From positions 45,250,647-45,314,646 of the forward strand of contig CM028328.1 of assembly GCA_016647705.1 (NCBI GenBank): DNA of 64,000 nucleotides, in the 5' to 3' direction. Position numbers and translations under genes: made by a program. Below, piece by piece: positions 10,481 to 21,171 of the stretch. This stretch comes from Eucommia ulmoides. Its lineage: Eukaryota; Streptophyta; Magnoliopsida; Garryales; Eucommiaceae. The stretch's first letter is position 1. Every line of letters begins with the position of its first letter. Below the pieces are notes generated by a model that saw nothing but the letters and a program-made list of their open reading frames with translations, was not told the origin of the DNA and did not search any database.

Positions 10481-11738
10481 CTAAGTAAGATGCTCGACTT
10501 CAGTTACGTTAGCTTGATGTGTATGCCTTTTTACATTACATTTAACGCGGTATTCACTTGCACGGTGTCCAGCCTCTCCACACGAGAAACAGTTTCCCTT
10601 GAATTTCTTTATTTTCTTTCTTGTGGGACCAAAGCTTTGACTCGTTCCAAGTTTATGAAACTTTCGTTTCTTATTGGTCTTGTGAACCTCCACAATATTT
10701 GCCTTTGAGTTCATGGAATAACGACTATCAGGATTCTCAGCAAACCAATGTTCTTCTTCAATTCTAAGCCTCACAATCAGATCTTCAACGTTCATCTCTT
10801 TGTGTTTATACTTGAGACAATTTTTAAAATCACTCCAGGTCGGTGGTAACTTCTCAATAATAGAAGCTACTTGAAATAATTCACTCAATGACATTCCCTT
10901 AGCGAGAATGTCATGTATAATGACTTGAAGATCTTTAGCTTAATTGACAACAGATTTGGAATCCATCATTACATAATCAAGAAACTTTCCAATTACAAAT
11001 TTCTTTGAGTCGGCGTCCTCTATTTAATATTTTTTATCCTAGACGGGGCTTAGCATCTTCTAATGATTGTTCTATGGTGGGTGTCGTGCTTCTGTCCGAT
11101 CGGCTGAGATAAGATTTGCTTCTTCTATTCTATGGAAAACTACTAAAGATTATCCTCCCCGATAGGTTAAGGGGTAGGAACAACGTGCTGCTTGTAGCGT
11201 AGGCTAATCGATCCACTATCCTCCGCAACTGGACGACTGCCCCTCCCTATAAGGTATGAGTTCATACCCGGTTAGCCCATCGCTTTATGGCTTACAGGAG
11301 TAGCTGGCACTGGTCTTGACTCTGAGTCTGTATCCACCCATAGGATAAGACCAATAGACGGAATTAGTTTCAGGATTCCTATAATTCTTTAGCTGTTGAA
11401 ATCCCTCCATATACTTTATACAGAGAGTTGATGAGGGCATTGAAGATATAGTTCCAACACAAATAGTCAGAATCTTTCCATACTTCTACCACAGCCTTTG
11501 TATGATCATCGGCATTCTCAGTCATAACTGGAGCATCTTCTTTGAGAAAACGAACCAATCTCAAAGTCGTAAGGTAGAACATCATCTTTTGTTGCCACCC
11601 TTTAAAATTGGTCCCATCAAACTTGTCAGGCTTTTCAGCCTTAGGCAATGGAGTAGGCACCGTAGTGATAATGATCTGAGTCATAGGAGATGTCACTTTA
11701 GACGTCTCAATTGGCGTAGTGTTTTCACTTGCCATCAC
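10481..11738 (-). pseudogene. copia gag, interrupted by a ~330-bp insertion
   Basis: Nucleocapsid/capsid polyprotein remnant. The start at 11738 opens MMASENTTPIETSK, and the N-terminal part has KFDGTNFKGWQQKM, a typical copia gag opening. The frame ends at 11379 just past GGISTAKEL, where a tryptophan codon appears as a stop. After the foreign insert the gag frame resumes near 11030 as DADSKKFVIGKFLDYVMM and continues, with one stop, to MSLSELFQVASIIEKLPPTW. The zinc knuckle reads CFSCGEAGHRASEY: spacing is that of CX2CX4HX4C, but the last cysteine is tyrosine. The 72-aa frame on the plus strand at 10490 is a shadow. Confidence 0.92.
11035..11365. other. GC-richer foreign insertion inside copia gag, organelle-like
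   Basis: The gag reading frame stops matching at about 11365 and resumes at about 11035 between codons that are normally adjacent, so the ~330 bp between is an insertion. Its base composition (by eye near 48% GC) contrasts with flanks near one third GC, and it has no TG...CA ends and no obvious inverted repeats. The style of sequence is like plant mitochondrial non-coding DNA, suggesting a NUMT, but that is an impression, not a match. No open frame is preserved. Confidence 0.6.
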
Positions 11739-12382
11739 ATAGTATTATGTCTACAATTTTAACAAATGTATAATAAATACTTAGAAAATTTTACAACCAA
11801 AGCACACACTAAGGAATCAAATATATCACTAACCAGAAACTGAAAGTTAACGTTTACATAAGAATAAAAAATCAAATCAAAACGTTAACGTTAACATAGC
11901 AATTTACAAGACAGATTTAAAATATGAATATTTATTTATTTATCTTGAAATTTCAGAATAAAAGTGAATCTGCTTTAAGATTGTTAGTGTAAATTGCTGA
12001 AATTTCATGATAAATAAATAAATAACAATGAATTGAAACAAATCATTATTAAACAATATTAATGTGAATATTAATTAATCATGTAAGGACATTAAAAACA
12101 AGTCATGAAAATTTTGTGAATCAAATTAAGTGTTTACTAAATTAAAAAAGTGACGTTAACATTAACGTAACAGAAAGTTAAAAATAGCAGAGATAAAATG
12201 TGTTAACGTTAACGTCACAGAAACAAAGAAGAAATAGCAATAGAATGTCTTAACGTTAACGTCACAGAAACAAAGAAGAACAATAGCAAAATGTGTTAAC
12301 GTTAACATAATTGAAACAATGTTTTTAAAAATACTATAAAAAAACTTACCCGGATGTTCAAACGACGAATTTGAATTAAAGT
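11739..12382 (-). repeat. copia 5' leader with a ~47-bp GTTAACGTTAAC tandem array
   Basis: Between LTR and gag start, units beginning at about 12152, 12200, 12247 and 12293 carry GTTAACGTTAACGTCACAG followed by AAACAAAGAAGAA. An isolated GTTAACGTTAAC lies at about 11885. This is the same palindromic core as the 49-bp repeats in the LTR, but in a different unit. A matching pair of AATAAATAAAT-containing segments near 11930 and 12010 gives a weak inverted arrangement. No PBS for initiator tRNA-Met is recognisable next to the LTR. Confidence 0.75.
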
Positions 12383-13378
12383 AGATCGAGGTTAGAGTTT
12401 GACTCTATGCCCTTAAAGTAGATTCACGCCCCCACACTGATGCTAATGGTTGAATAGATGTCTGCCTCCCAAGGTACAATGATCTTCAAGTTTTTGGTAC
12501 GGCACTTGAAACCGGCGAACTAGACTTATGCTTGAACTCTCACAAAACTTTAAATGTTCTGTGCTCTTGGGGTGATATGAAGTGAAAATATTGTGTATGA
12601 GACTAAATAAAATTAATGACAAGTCTCCTATTTATAGAAGACCAAAAGTAACCATTGAATGGATGCAACTTTGGAAAGACATCTGTTAACGTTAATGTTA
12701 ACGTGAGCCGTCACCAACTTTGGAAAAGTATATGTTCGCGTTAACGTTAACGTGAATAGTCACCACCTTTGGAAAGACACCTGTTCGCGTTAACGTTAAT
12801 GCAAACAGTCACCTAATGAACCTTTATGTCTGTTCATTGGCGATAATTCAAAATTAACGATTAAGCAATTAATTAATTGTTTAACTGCCACTAATTAAAT
12901 TTTAAACTAATTTGGCGGGTCAAGATTCAACCCGATCCGACCCAACTCAGATCCGGTTCAAACCAAATCCAAATATGGATGGATTTGTCCCAACCCAAAC
13001 TTAACCCGACCCAATTCGAGTTTGAAGGTTTAATTTTTAGTGGCTTGCTTTTGTTCTCAATTTATAAGTTGATACAAGTTTGAGTTTCTTCTCCACAACC
13101 AATGTGGGATAACTACCCTTACTACTCAAGTTTTCTCTTTCCATGCAATTCATCCCCTTCCAAGTAATGTGGAATAATACATTCATTTATATCTTCAATT
13201 AATCTCAAATGAGTTTATTTGAGAATTAAAATCTCATTCAAAATTTAATTATTTTTGGCATATAAATATACTACGTTGATCCCCAAACGACGAGGAACGC
13301 AACGAAATAATAACCCGATTAATTTAATTAATGGGTCTCACTTTAATTAATCAATTAAAGTAGCCAAAAATTTTAACA
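12383..13378 (-). repeat. 5' LTR of the copia element
   Basis: About 996 bp, matching 5832-6846 with scattered substitutions and small indels. It carries the TATA box at 12627-12637 and the 49-bp triplication at 12666-12812. It ends at 13378 in TTTTAACA, so TGTTAAAA begins the LTR on the minus strand. Confidence 0.92.
12666..12812 (-). repeat. 49-bp triplication in copia 5' LTR
   Basis: Units start at 12666, 12715 and 12764 and correspond one-to-one with those at 6125-6271. Confidence 0.88.
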
Positions 13379-14224
13379 CTAGTTTGCTTGGAGTGTTAGA
13401 CCACCATGATTTAACATCCAATAATTGATTACCTCCATGGTTTTAGTATCTCATAATTAATTAATTGTAATCAACCAATGAATTATTATGAATGAATTAA
13501 TACAATAATTTAGGATCAATTTCCATATTCAATCATTTGTATATTGCATAAATTGGACACTTCTCATGGTTCAAAAAGAAAAAAAAAAAAGACACTCCTT
13601 CCCTTACAATGTCATAACAGAAATAGCCAAAGATAACAAGAGAGGACTTAGCAGATCTGGCAAACAACCGAGGATGATGAACCGCAACCGTGATGATAAA
13701 CTGGGTGGAAAAAAGCAGCAAAGATTGCAGCGGCAAACAGCAACGGAGGTGAGGATTTTGGTGAAACAAACAATGGGGCTTCGATGCCGAAATAGATATA
13801 ATAATGTTGGTTTAGTACAACGAATTATTATAGATGGGTTTTGTCGCCTTCCTCGTTTCTTTTGAGTTGGATTCTCCGGTTTTGGTTCATATGATTGAAG
13901 GAAAATTGTCTCCTCCATGGAGTTTTGGTATAAGTGGATATTTATTAATGCTAGCCTTACTTGGATAGATTTCACTATTACCCCTTCGTACACTGAAATA
14001 AACTGATTGACTATTTTCAAATTTAGGAATGGATAATTTCAATTCCCACTCTCTCTTTTAGTGATTTTCCTAATTTATTTAAAGAAATTTTTGACGATGC
14101 CATTCAAAAAAGTTGTCTGGTAATTGAATCTTTAATATAGATTCAATGAGTGGTGACATGGTATGAGTCTTATCCTCTACTGATTATGAGTTGAAAAGAA
14201 AATATTAAGTAGTGTAAACCACCG
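13379..14224. other. Spacer without a supportable gene
   Basis: Two overlapping frames exist on opposite strands (13566-13865 plus, 99 aa, lysine/arginine rich; 13604-14020 minus, 138 aa). Neither resembles a known family or has supporting context, so neither is called as a gene. The rest is AT-rich and unrecognised. Confidence 0.5.
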
Positions 14225-15012
14225 TATCATCAACATATTCAACTCCACCACATTATATTGTCAATATTATATTGAACTCTATCATACTGATATTTAGTAC
14301 CATATTCGACTGCACCATATTAATAGTCAACAATAACAACAACAACTACCTGCAGGACTTGTCCTCATGTCAGGTCACAACACAAACGTCCTATAGGACA
14401 TGCCATTCTGTTAGGACCAACGACAGTTTACAGGACATGCCCTCCTGTCGGGATGACACTATAGCATATAGGTATAGTAATAAAAACCACATTTCCACAA
14501 TCAACTTTTTACTTCATCCATCTAAAATTATAAAACCATCCATTTTAATTAATCTTTTATTTTTTATAATTTAGTACGAAAATATAACTTGACAATTTAC
14601 ATAAAAGACGGTACACTCACTTTGATATATGCGTTGCTTATTATACTATCGTTGTAACACTGACGTTGTCGGCGTCGCTTGTGAACTTAACAACGATATG
14701 ATCTAAATTAAGAATTTATTTAAATAAAAACACTAAAATGCAATCCTCCCTATTCGCAATTTTTTTGATTAAATGAAATTACTAAACGACCAATTTCTTA
14801 AGTTAATATTAACTGTACGAAAATTATTATAACAACGATTACAAAACTTTTCTTGTTAATAATTTATCTACAGAAAAATGTTAAATATTATTAGTCAATA
14901 AAATACTAAAACTTGTCATTTTAATAAAATTTATAATTTTTATTTTAAATTGTATTCTTCGCAAATTAGATATATCTATACATAGAAATATACCCACTAT
15001 ATTTCTTGAACT

Positions 15013-15062
<50 letters not shown>

Positions 15063-15410
15063 TTTGTTTTCTTCTTTAAGAACGAAAAAAATCTCCACAA
15101 CATACTTTTTATTTATTTATTTATTTTATTTATTTACATTAATTATTCATTTTAGAATAAAGAAAATATTAATTATGTTCCAAAACTTTTAAAATTATAC
15201 TTTAAATGACTTAATAATTCCAAAACTTTTAAAAGTCAAAATTAAAATTAATATATTAACCCCTAAAGTTTTTAAATTCAAACTTTTAAATACTCTAATG
15301 AATCATAAAAATTATAAGGTAAAAATTAAATAGCATAATAAACTTTATTATTCTTTTAAATGTTTTAAAATACAACTAAAAATATGCATGCACAAAAATT
15401 AGGCATTACA
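14225..15410 (-). repeat. 3' LTR of the chromovirus element
   Basis: It matches 22305-23103 plus 25150-25734. On the minus strand it starts TGTAATGCC at 15410. The other end is not sharply defined; similarity with the second copy fades near 14250. It contains the (AT)n tract and a TTCTTTAAGAA dyad at about 15068-15085. The 100-aa frame at 14272 is an LTR artefact. Confidence 0.85.
15016..15060. repeat. (AT)n microsatellite
   Basis: About 22 uninterrupted AT units inside the chromovirus 3' LTR. The second LTR copy has a CA tract in the equivalent region. Confidence 0.95.
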
Positions 15411-15425
15411 ATCCTTCCCCTTAAA
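15411..15425 (-). other. Polypurine tract of the chromovirus element
   Basis: The minus strand reads TTAAGGGGAAGGAT immediately before the TGTAATGCC LTR start. Confidence 0.85.
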
Positions 15426-15454
15426 AGAAATTTTGTCTCGAAATTTTAGTTACT

Positions 15455-16720
15455 TTAAACGAATAAATACAGATATTTATTCACCATCTCCTCTTCTCTT
15501 TCCCATGTTACCTCCTCCACGGAGTGACTGCACCAGAGTACTTTCACAACGGGATTTTTTTTCGTTCGCAATACTTGATTTTTACGGTTTAAAATCTACA
15601 CTGGCTCCTCAACGTTTGATAAATCTTCCTTCAATTTGATTGGTTGAGAAGTCAACACATGCGAAGGATCTGACTCATGTTTCTTGAGCATCGAAACGTA
15701 GAAAACATCGTGCAATTTGGACAACTCTGGCGGCAGGGCTAGTCAATAGGCAGTTGTGCCAACTCTTTCTAGAATTTCGTATGGCCCGATATACCTTGGA
15801 CTTAGCTTCCCCTTCTTTCCAAATCTTATTATGCCTTTCCATGGGGATATACATAAAAAGACGCAATCACCTACTTCAAATTCTAACTCTTGTTTATCCT
15901 TATTAGCATAACGTTTTTGTCGACTCTAAGCAGTCTTTAGTCTTTCATTAATCACTTTCACATTTTTTGTTGTCATCTGAGTTATGTTGGGCATCAATAA
16001 TTTTTGTTCTCCAACTTCAGTCCAGCAGACTGGAGCTCTGCATCTTCTACCATACAACGCTTCATATGGTGTCATCTCAATTGCCGAATGACAATTATTA
16101 TTATAGGCAAACTCCATAGAGTCAAATGATCATCCAAACTACTAGGAAATTCTAGAACGCAACCCCTCAACATATCCTCCAATATCTAAATTGTACGCTC
16201 TGATTGGCCGTCTCTCCAAGGATAGAAATCAGTACAAAATTTAAACTTGGTACCCAGAGTACCTTGAAGACTCAGCCAGAATTTCAACGTAAATCTTGAT
16301 TTCCTATCTGACGCTATGGAAACCAAAGCACTATGCAATCTGACAATCTCGTTAATATACAATTTTGCATACTTGTTCATGGAGTATGTGGTTTTCATGA
16401 CTAGAAAATGAGTAGACTTGGTAAATTCTATCAACAATCACACAAATGAAATTATACCCCTTTTAATTACTGGGCAATCCCGAAACCAAATCCATCATGA
16501 TATGTTCCTACTTCTATTCTGGGATAGGCAAAGACAACAATAATATACCTGGACGCTGGTGCTCAATTTTGACTTTCTATCAGACGAGACACCTGGCAAC
16601 AAATTCTATAACTTCTTGTTTCATTCCATTCCACTAATAGTGTTCTTGCAAATCTCGATACATTTTGGTACTACCTGGATGCATTGCATATGCTGAGTTG
16701 TGCACTTCCTCTAAGGTATC
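15455..16720 (-). pseudogene. gypsy integrase with C-terminal chromodomain remnant
   Basis: The zinc-finger end near 16640-16600 reads EFVARCLV followed by a stop where the second cysteine of the HHCC finger belongs. Then HQRPG, a core segment (16437-16186) with FTKSTHFLVMKTTYS, ASDRKSRF and TDFYPWRDGQSERTI, and at 16117-15926 EFAYNNNCHSAIEMTPYEALYGRRCR. The frame from about 15870 gives FGKKGKLSPRYIGPYEILER, then a stop, then LHDVFYVSMLKKH. The last ~60 codons, ending at the stop at 15455, include VVKVLWCSHSVEEVTWE, which resembles the chromodomain tail of chromoviruses, where it directs integration to heterochromatin. The 63-aa frame at 15675-15866 is in a different phase and is a shadow. 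Confidence 0.9.
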
Positions 16721-18294
16721 TTTCTTTAAATCGGTATTATTGGGCACACACAGTATATTCTCATAACATCAAGGCTTCATCATTATCTCTGAGGCAATAG
16801 TCGATTCTTTTACCATTTTTTACTTCATCTTTGATCTTTCCTAATTGACCATTCGACTTCTGCGCTTCCATAATACCGTCAATTAACGTCTATTTGAAGG
16901 TCAAAGTCACAAGCAACGATTCCGTCTGACCAACTGCCAATTGGACTCACAGAGATCTCAACTCGGCATATAGGTTAGTATAAACAACTCGAAGGTAACC
17001 AACTGAACCAGCCAATTTTTAACTCAATGCATTTGCTACAACATTGGCCTTTATAGAGTAATAATAGATAGTAAAATCATAATCTTTGATCAACTCCATC
17101 CAACGCCTCTGTCTCAGATTTAGTTCCTTCTAATTAATTTTTTCAAACTCTGGTAGTCAGTATATATCTCACAAGTCTCACCATACTGATAATGTCTCCA
17201 GAGTTTCAAAATAAACATAATAGCTGCCAATTCTGAATCATTCGTTGGGTAGTTACGCTTATGATTCTTTAATTGTTGAGAGGCATATGCAATCACGTGG
17301 TCATGTTACGTTAGTACATAACCTAACCCTTGGTGTGAAGCGTAACTGTATATCACAAAGCCACCACATTTTCTCAGGAGAAAAAATATTGGTGTTATAT
17401 CAGTCTATTCTTCAGCTCTTGGAAGCTCTGTTCACATTTATCAGTCCACTCAAATTTAATTTCCTTTCGGGTTAAACGGGTTAGTAGGGCAGTTATAACA
17501 GAAAATCCTTACACAAATCAGTGATAATAACTAGCTAATCCCAGGAAGCTTTGAACTTCTATTATACTTTTTGACCTTTCCCATTGAAGAACAACTTCGA
17601 CTTTCTTTAGGTCGACTTGAATACCATCATCCGATATAACATGCCCTAAGAATACAACTCTATCTAGCAAAAACTCACATTTCTAGAATTTTGCATACAA
17701 TTGCTTCTTTCTCAAAATCTATAGCACAATTTTGAGGTACTCTGCGTACTCTTCTTTATTTTGGGAGTAAATCAATATATCATCAATGAACACGATAATA
17801 AACTGATCTAAATAAAGTTGGAAGATCTGATTCATTAGATCCATAAATGCTACACGAGCATTAGTCAACCCAAATGGCATAATTAGAAATTCGTAATGTT
17901 CATACCTCGTACGGAATGTTGTCTTCGACAAGTCACTGTCTATGACTTTTAACTGATGATATCCTGATCAAAAATATTTTTTGAAAAATACCCTGGCCTT
18001 CTGCAACTGATTGAACAAATCAACAATTCTAGGTAACAAATATTTATTATGAATCCTCACCTTATTTAGTTTCCAGTGATCGATGTATATCCTCAGAGTG
18101 CCATCCGTTTTCCTTACGAATAACATTGGAGCTCCCCATGGAGAAATACTAGGTCTGATAAACCCATGGTCTAACAGATCTTGTAACTGAATCTTCAATT
18201 CCTTTTGCTCCTTAAGTGCCATACAATAGGGTAGAATTGATATAAGAGAAGTACCCAGAAGTAATTCGATAGTGAATTCATTTTTCCTATCCAC
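16721..18294 (-). pseudogene. gypsy reverse transcriptase and RNase H, degraded
   Basis: The RT frame at 18294-17968 has [41 protein letters not shown] and a [14 protein letters not shown] segment. The next frame (17931-17719) has the [20 protein letters not shown] stretch and the catalytic box as [10 protein letters not shown], the usual form in this lineage. RNase H follows between about 17500 and 16990, with a recognisable [10 protein letters not shown] tail near 17030. The finger arginine after YID is histidine (YIDHWKLN rather than YIDYRKLN), and stops and frameshifts break the product. Confidence 0.93.
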
Positions 18295-18498
18295 AGATAG
18301 CCCTGTTTTTTTTTTTTTTGGGAAATAAATTGGGATAATCCCCGACCACTGGAATATCTACCACCTGTATCTCATTCTGACTGGTGTCAATCATATGCAC
18401 GAGGTATCCCTAGTATCATTTATTTAATAATGTCTTGGCCTCTAGGACTAAAATCAAATTGACAGGGTAATGATTCTATCCCCCAAAAACACAAACTC

Positions 18499-18830
18499 TT
18501 ACTCACCTTGGATTCGAAAAGTGACTTCATTTTTAAAATAATCGACTGTAGCATGATAGTTGGATAGCAAATCTATATCTAGTATCACATAAAAATCATC
18601 AATGCTCTGGGGTAATAGATCCACCGACAATTCTTTATCACCAATATAAAGCAAACTGTCTTTATACACACTATCTATCAACATTGAATCACTCACAGCG
18701 GTAGATATAATAAAACCATATGACAGCGAAGTAGAAAATTTTTGTACATGCATCATAAAAGTCGTCAAAACAAATGAATGAGTAGAATCGGGATCGATAA
18801 GTGTACGTGCATCTCTATCACATTAAGACA
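18499..18830 (-). pseudogene. gypsy aspartic protease, degraded
   Basis: The active-site stretch near 18815-18780 reads TLIDPDSTHSF. Members of this family normally have D-P-G-S, so the glycine is aspartate. The downstream frame (18768-18499) has LSYGFIISTAV, a DDFYVILDIDLLSNYHATVDY segment and VTFRIQGE, matching the retropepsin-like domain of gypsy gag-pol. It sits between gag and RT, as expected. Confidence 0.85.
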
Positions 18831-19059
18831 TGATACTTGTAACAATATCTGGGGTAGCCCAGGCAACTTGCTAGGTAGTAGCAAATACACGACCTTGAGT
18901 TGGAGGTCTACCGGTTGATCATCTACCACGCCCCTAAACACTGCTAGGTCCAACACTACCCACACTACTCGCGAAAGGTGTAGGTATAGAAGTAGGTTTA
19001 GTATAATATGAAGACGTGTGACCCAACTCATGACGACGACAACATATTGGACCCACTAT

Positions 19060-20050
19060 AGGACAATCTCTAATGAAATGATCCAATGATCCACATCGAT
19101 AACATATGACTGTTCTAGCTCGGTTAAATGTCTGGTTCCTACCCTACCCTTGCTGACTTGAACTATGTTCATGTACGATATATTGTCGCCCAGAATATGA
19201 TTACCGTGGGCCTAGGCTTTTAGCTAATTGATCAGCTGTCGGAGCCCGAGAAAGTTACGGTCGAGGGCCAGATTCTCAAGAGGTGTCTCCTGAATATCTG
19301 CTACATGGCTCGAACCTACTCTTCTTGTATTGTTCATGATTTTGAGATACTTTTTGCACATCTTTCTCTATCAATTGCGTTGTGGTCACTAATTTCGCAA
19401 AACTTTTGATCCGTCTGCCAATCAACCATGAATATATTTGTTGATCTAGGCCTTTCTGAAATCTTCTACATCTCATTTCCTCAGTCTTCACCAGATCAAG
19501 AGCAAATAGGGACAGGGCATCAAATTTGATTTCATATTGTAGAACTAACATCTTTCCATGTTTCAGTAATATAAATTTCTCCTCCATCGTGAATTGATAG
19601 GATTCAGGGGAAATATTTATCATTAAATGCAGCAACAAATTGGTCCCAAGTAATCTCCTGGCCTGGAATTGAAATTAGCCTCTTCATTTCTCCCCACTAT
19701 TGTTCGGTTTCCCCTTTCAGTTGGAAGGTGGCAAGAGGAACTTAGTTGTCATCAGTAATGCCCATTGCCTCAAATACGTGCCCTATGCTACTCAACTAAT
19801 TTTTAGCATTAGCAGGACCCGCAGTTCCCATAAAAGTGGAGGGGTCCAAATCTTTGAATCTTTTCAGGAGTACAGCCTGAGGATTGGCTATTTCAATTTG
19901 TCCCCTCTAGCATTCCATCACATTTGCTTGTCGCTCAGTCAGTTGCGTAGCAACCTATAAAATTCGCTTGACAGCATGCAAGCTTTCCCGTGTCCTACCC
20001 TTTTTTCTTTGGGGTCCCTAATTCCAACTATTTTCATTTCCACGATCCAT
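19060..20050 (-). pseudogene. gypsy gag, degraded
   Basis: The chosen start, ATG at 20050, opens MDRGNENSW; this N-terminus was read directly from the reverse complement and contains several stops. Matching landmarks follow: FKDLDPSTFMGTAGPANA around 19860-19800, W-DQFVAAFNDKYFP near 19640, and at 19638-19276 LKHGKMLVLQYEIKFDALS, RRFQKGLDQQI and a coiled tail. The zinc knuckle at about 19107-19066 is intact: CYRCGSLDHFIRDC (CX2CX4HX4C). Gag would form the virus-like particle. The leader at 20051-20156 is non-coding. Confidence 0.9.
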
Positions 20051-20156
20051 ATTCAAGATCTGAAATGAAATTTAATAAATAAAAAGGTCAACAATACAAC
20101 AAACAGTGCATGATGCAAATATACTATTTAATCAAATAAAATAACTATCACTTACG

Positions 20157-21171
20157 TGGATGGATATGGTAGAGGTAGTGTTCGCCATAGATGTGGCGAA
20201 GGTGGTTAGCGGCTCAGGAATGGAAAAAGAAGATCCAATGCTCGTGGCCGTTCAAGCAAGAAGAAGAATATTAAAGAATAAAAAAATACCATGGCTCCCA
20301 ATGTTTTTGAATCATATTAAAATAGTCCCAATTAAAATCCTTGAAGGTTATAAATGTCATTTAATATTAATTAATATATTTCCTTTGACTTTTGCCCTTT
20401 GACCGTTAAAGTTTATAGAATACTTAAACCGTTGCACTTAAATCTTAAGTATAGGGAGTGTAAATGCTAGCATAATTAATAAAGGGATAGAAAATATAAT
20501 TCAGTCTAACCACAAGAGTGAAAAATATAATTAACCCTTCATAAAATTACTTTAACCCAAAAGTTATTAAATTCTTCTACCTGTGGAAGTCCTAACTCTA
20601 GTATCCCCTCTACACCAATTCACCTCACCAACCATTCTACCACAGTCGACCATTATCAGACTCTCCAACTATTGGATATTAGCACTATAGTCAATTCTAT
20701 TTTTATGATATAGTGTTTTTCCTGCATAATTACAATCTCAAGTGTTCTTTAATAAAAAAATATATTTGATATTATCCTTTATTATATCATATTGATGTAG
20801 AACCCTAAATATTGAGCTGAAAATGTCTTAATTTTTAATGATGATTAAAATGAATCGGGTCATAGATGTTTTGGTAACTTATATACTAAGTATCCATAGT
20901 CAACTTGAATTATTAAAATGAGTCTTTACCAATTCAAACTACCTTGTGAGGTATTTTCTCTTTAAAATTTTTAAGTCTTATAACCATTAGTGTGAGACAC
21001 TAGAATAACCATAAGAAGACTTACTAGTTTGTAGCAAGGGTCTAAAACGTGGCATCCTAGATGTTCCATATGGTAGTTTTGCACAATGTCAAAATAGAAT
21101 GTTAGAGTTGTGATAGTTCTTGTGATCTTCAGATTTGAGGTATATATGGTAATTACATATATGTAATACCC
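20157..21171. repeat. MITE-derived repeat with conserved flank (copy 2)
   Basis: It matches 2733-3495 from GGATGGATATGGTAG through the CAGTCTAACCACAAGAGTG terminal block (about 20502) to TTGAGGTATATATGGTAATTAC. About 280 bp at 20770-21040 are absent from copy 1. It joins directly to the chromovirus leader on the left and a TGTAATACC LTR on the right. The 80-aa frame at 20160-20402 has no counterpart open frame in copy 1 and is not called. Confidence 0.8.

Larger units (their letters stand above)
5832..13378 (-). mobile_element. Decayed Tork-like Ty1/copia retrotransposon
   Basis: Two direct repeats of about 1 kb (5832-6846 and 12383-13378) flank a minus-strand gag-pol in copia order: gag, protease, integrase, RT, RNase H. 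The right LTR (5' for the element) ends in ...TTTTAACA, giving the TG...CA terminus, and a polypurine tract adjoins the left LTR. No TSD and no clear primer-binding site are visible, and the inner LTR boundary rests only on where similarity stops. Several stop codons, frameshifts and a ~330-bp foreign insertion in gag make it non-functional. The Tork-like assignment is by resemblance of the gag and protease-integrase segments. Confidence 0.93.
14225..20156 (-). mobile_element. Decayed chromovirus-type Ty3/gypsy retrotransposon
   Basis: A minus-strand element with 3' LTR at 14225-15410, polypurine tract, then (reading leftward from 20050) gag, protease, RT, RNase H, integrase and a chromodomain-like tail, the gypsy order. 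Sequence right of about 20156 is replaced by an unrelated repeat, so the primer-binding site and original 5' LTR junction are lost. A second LTR copy at 22305-25734 may be the displaced 5' LTR. Many stops and frameshifts are present throughout. Confidence 0.92.

Noticed and set aside
13566-14020. Overlapping 99-aa and 138-aa frames as a possible host gene
   Set aside because: They are on opposite strands, have no recognisable domain, no intron-exon support, and sit between two retrotransposons.
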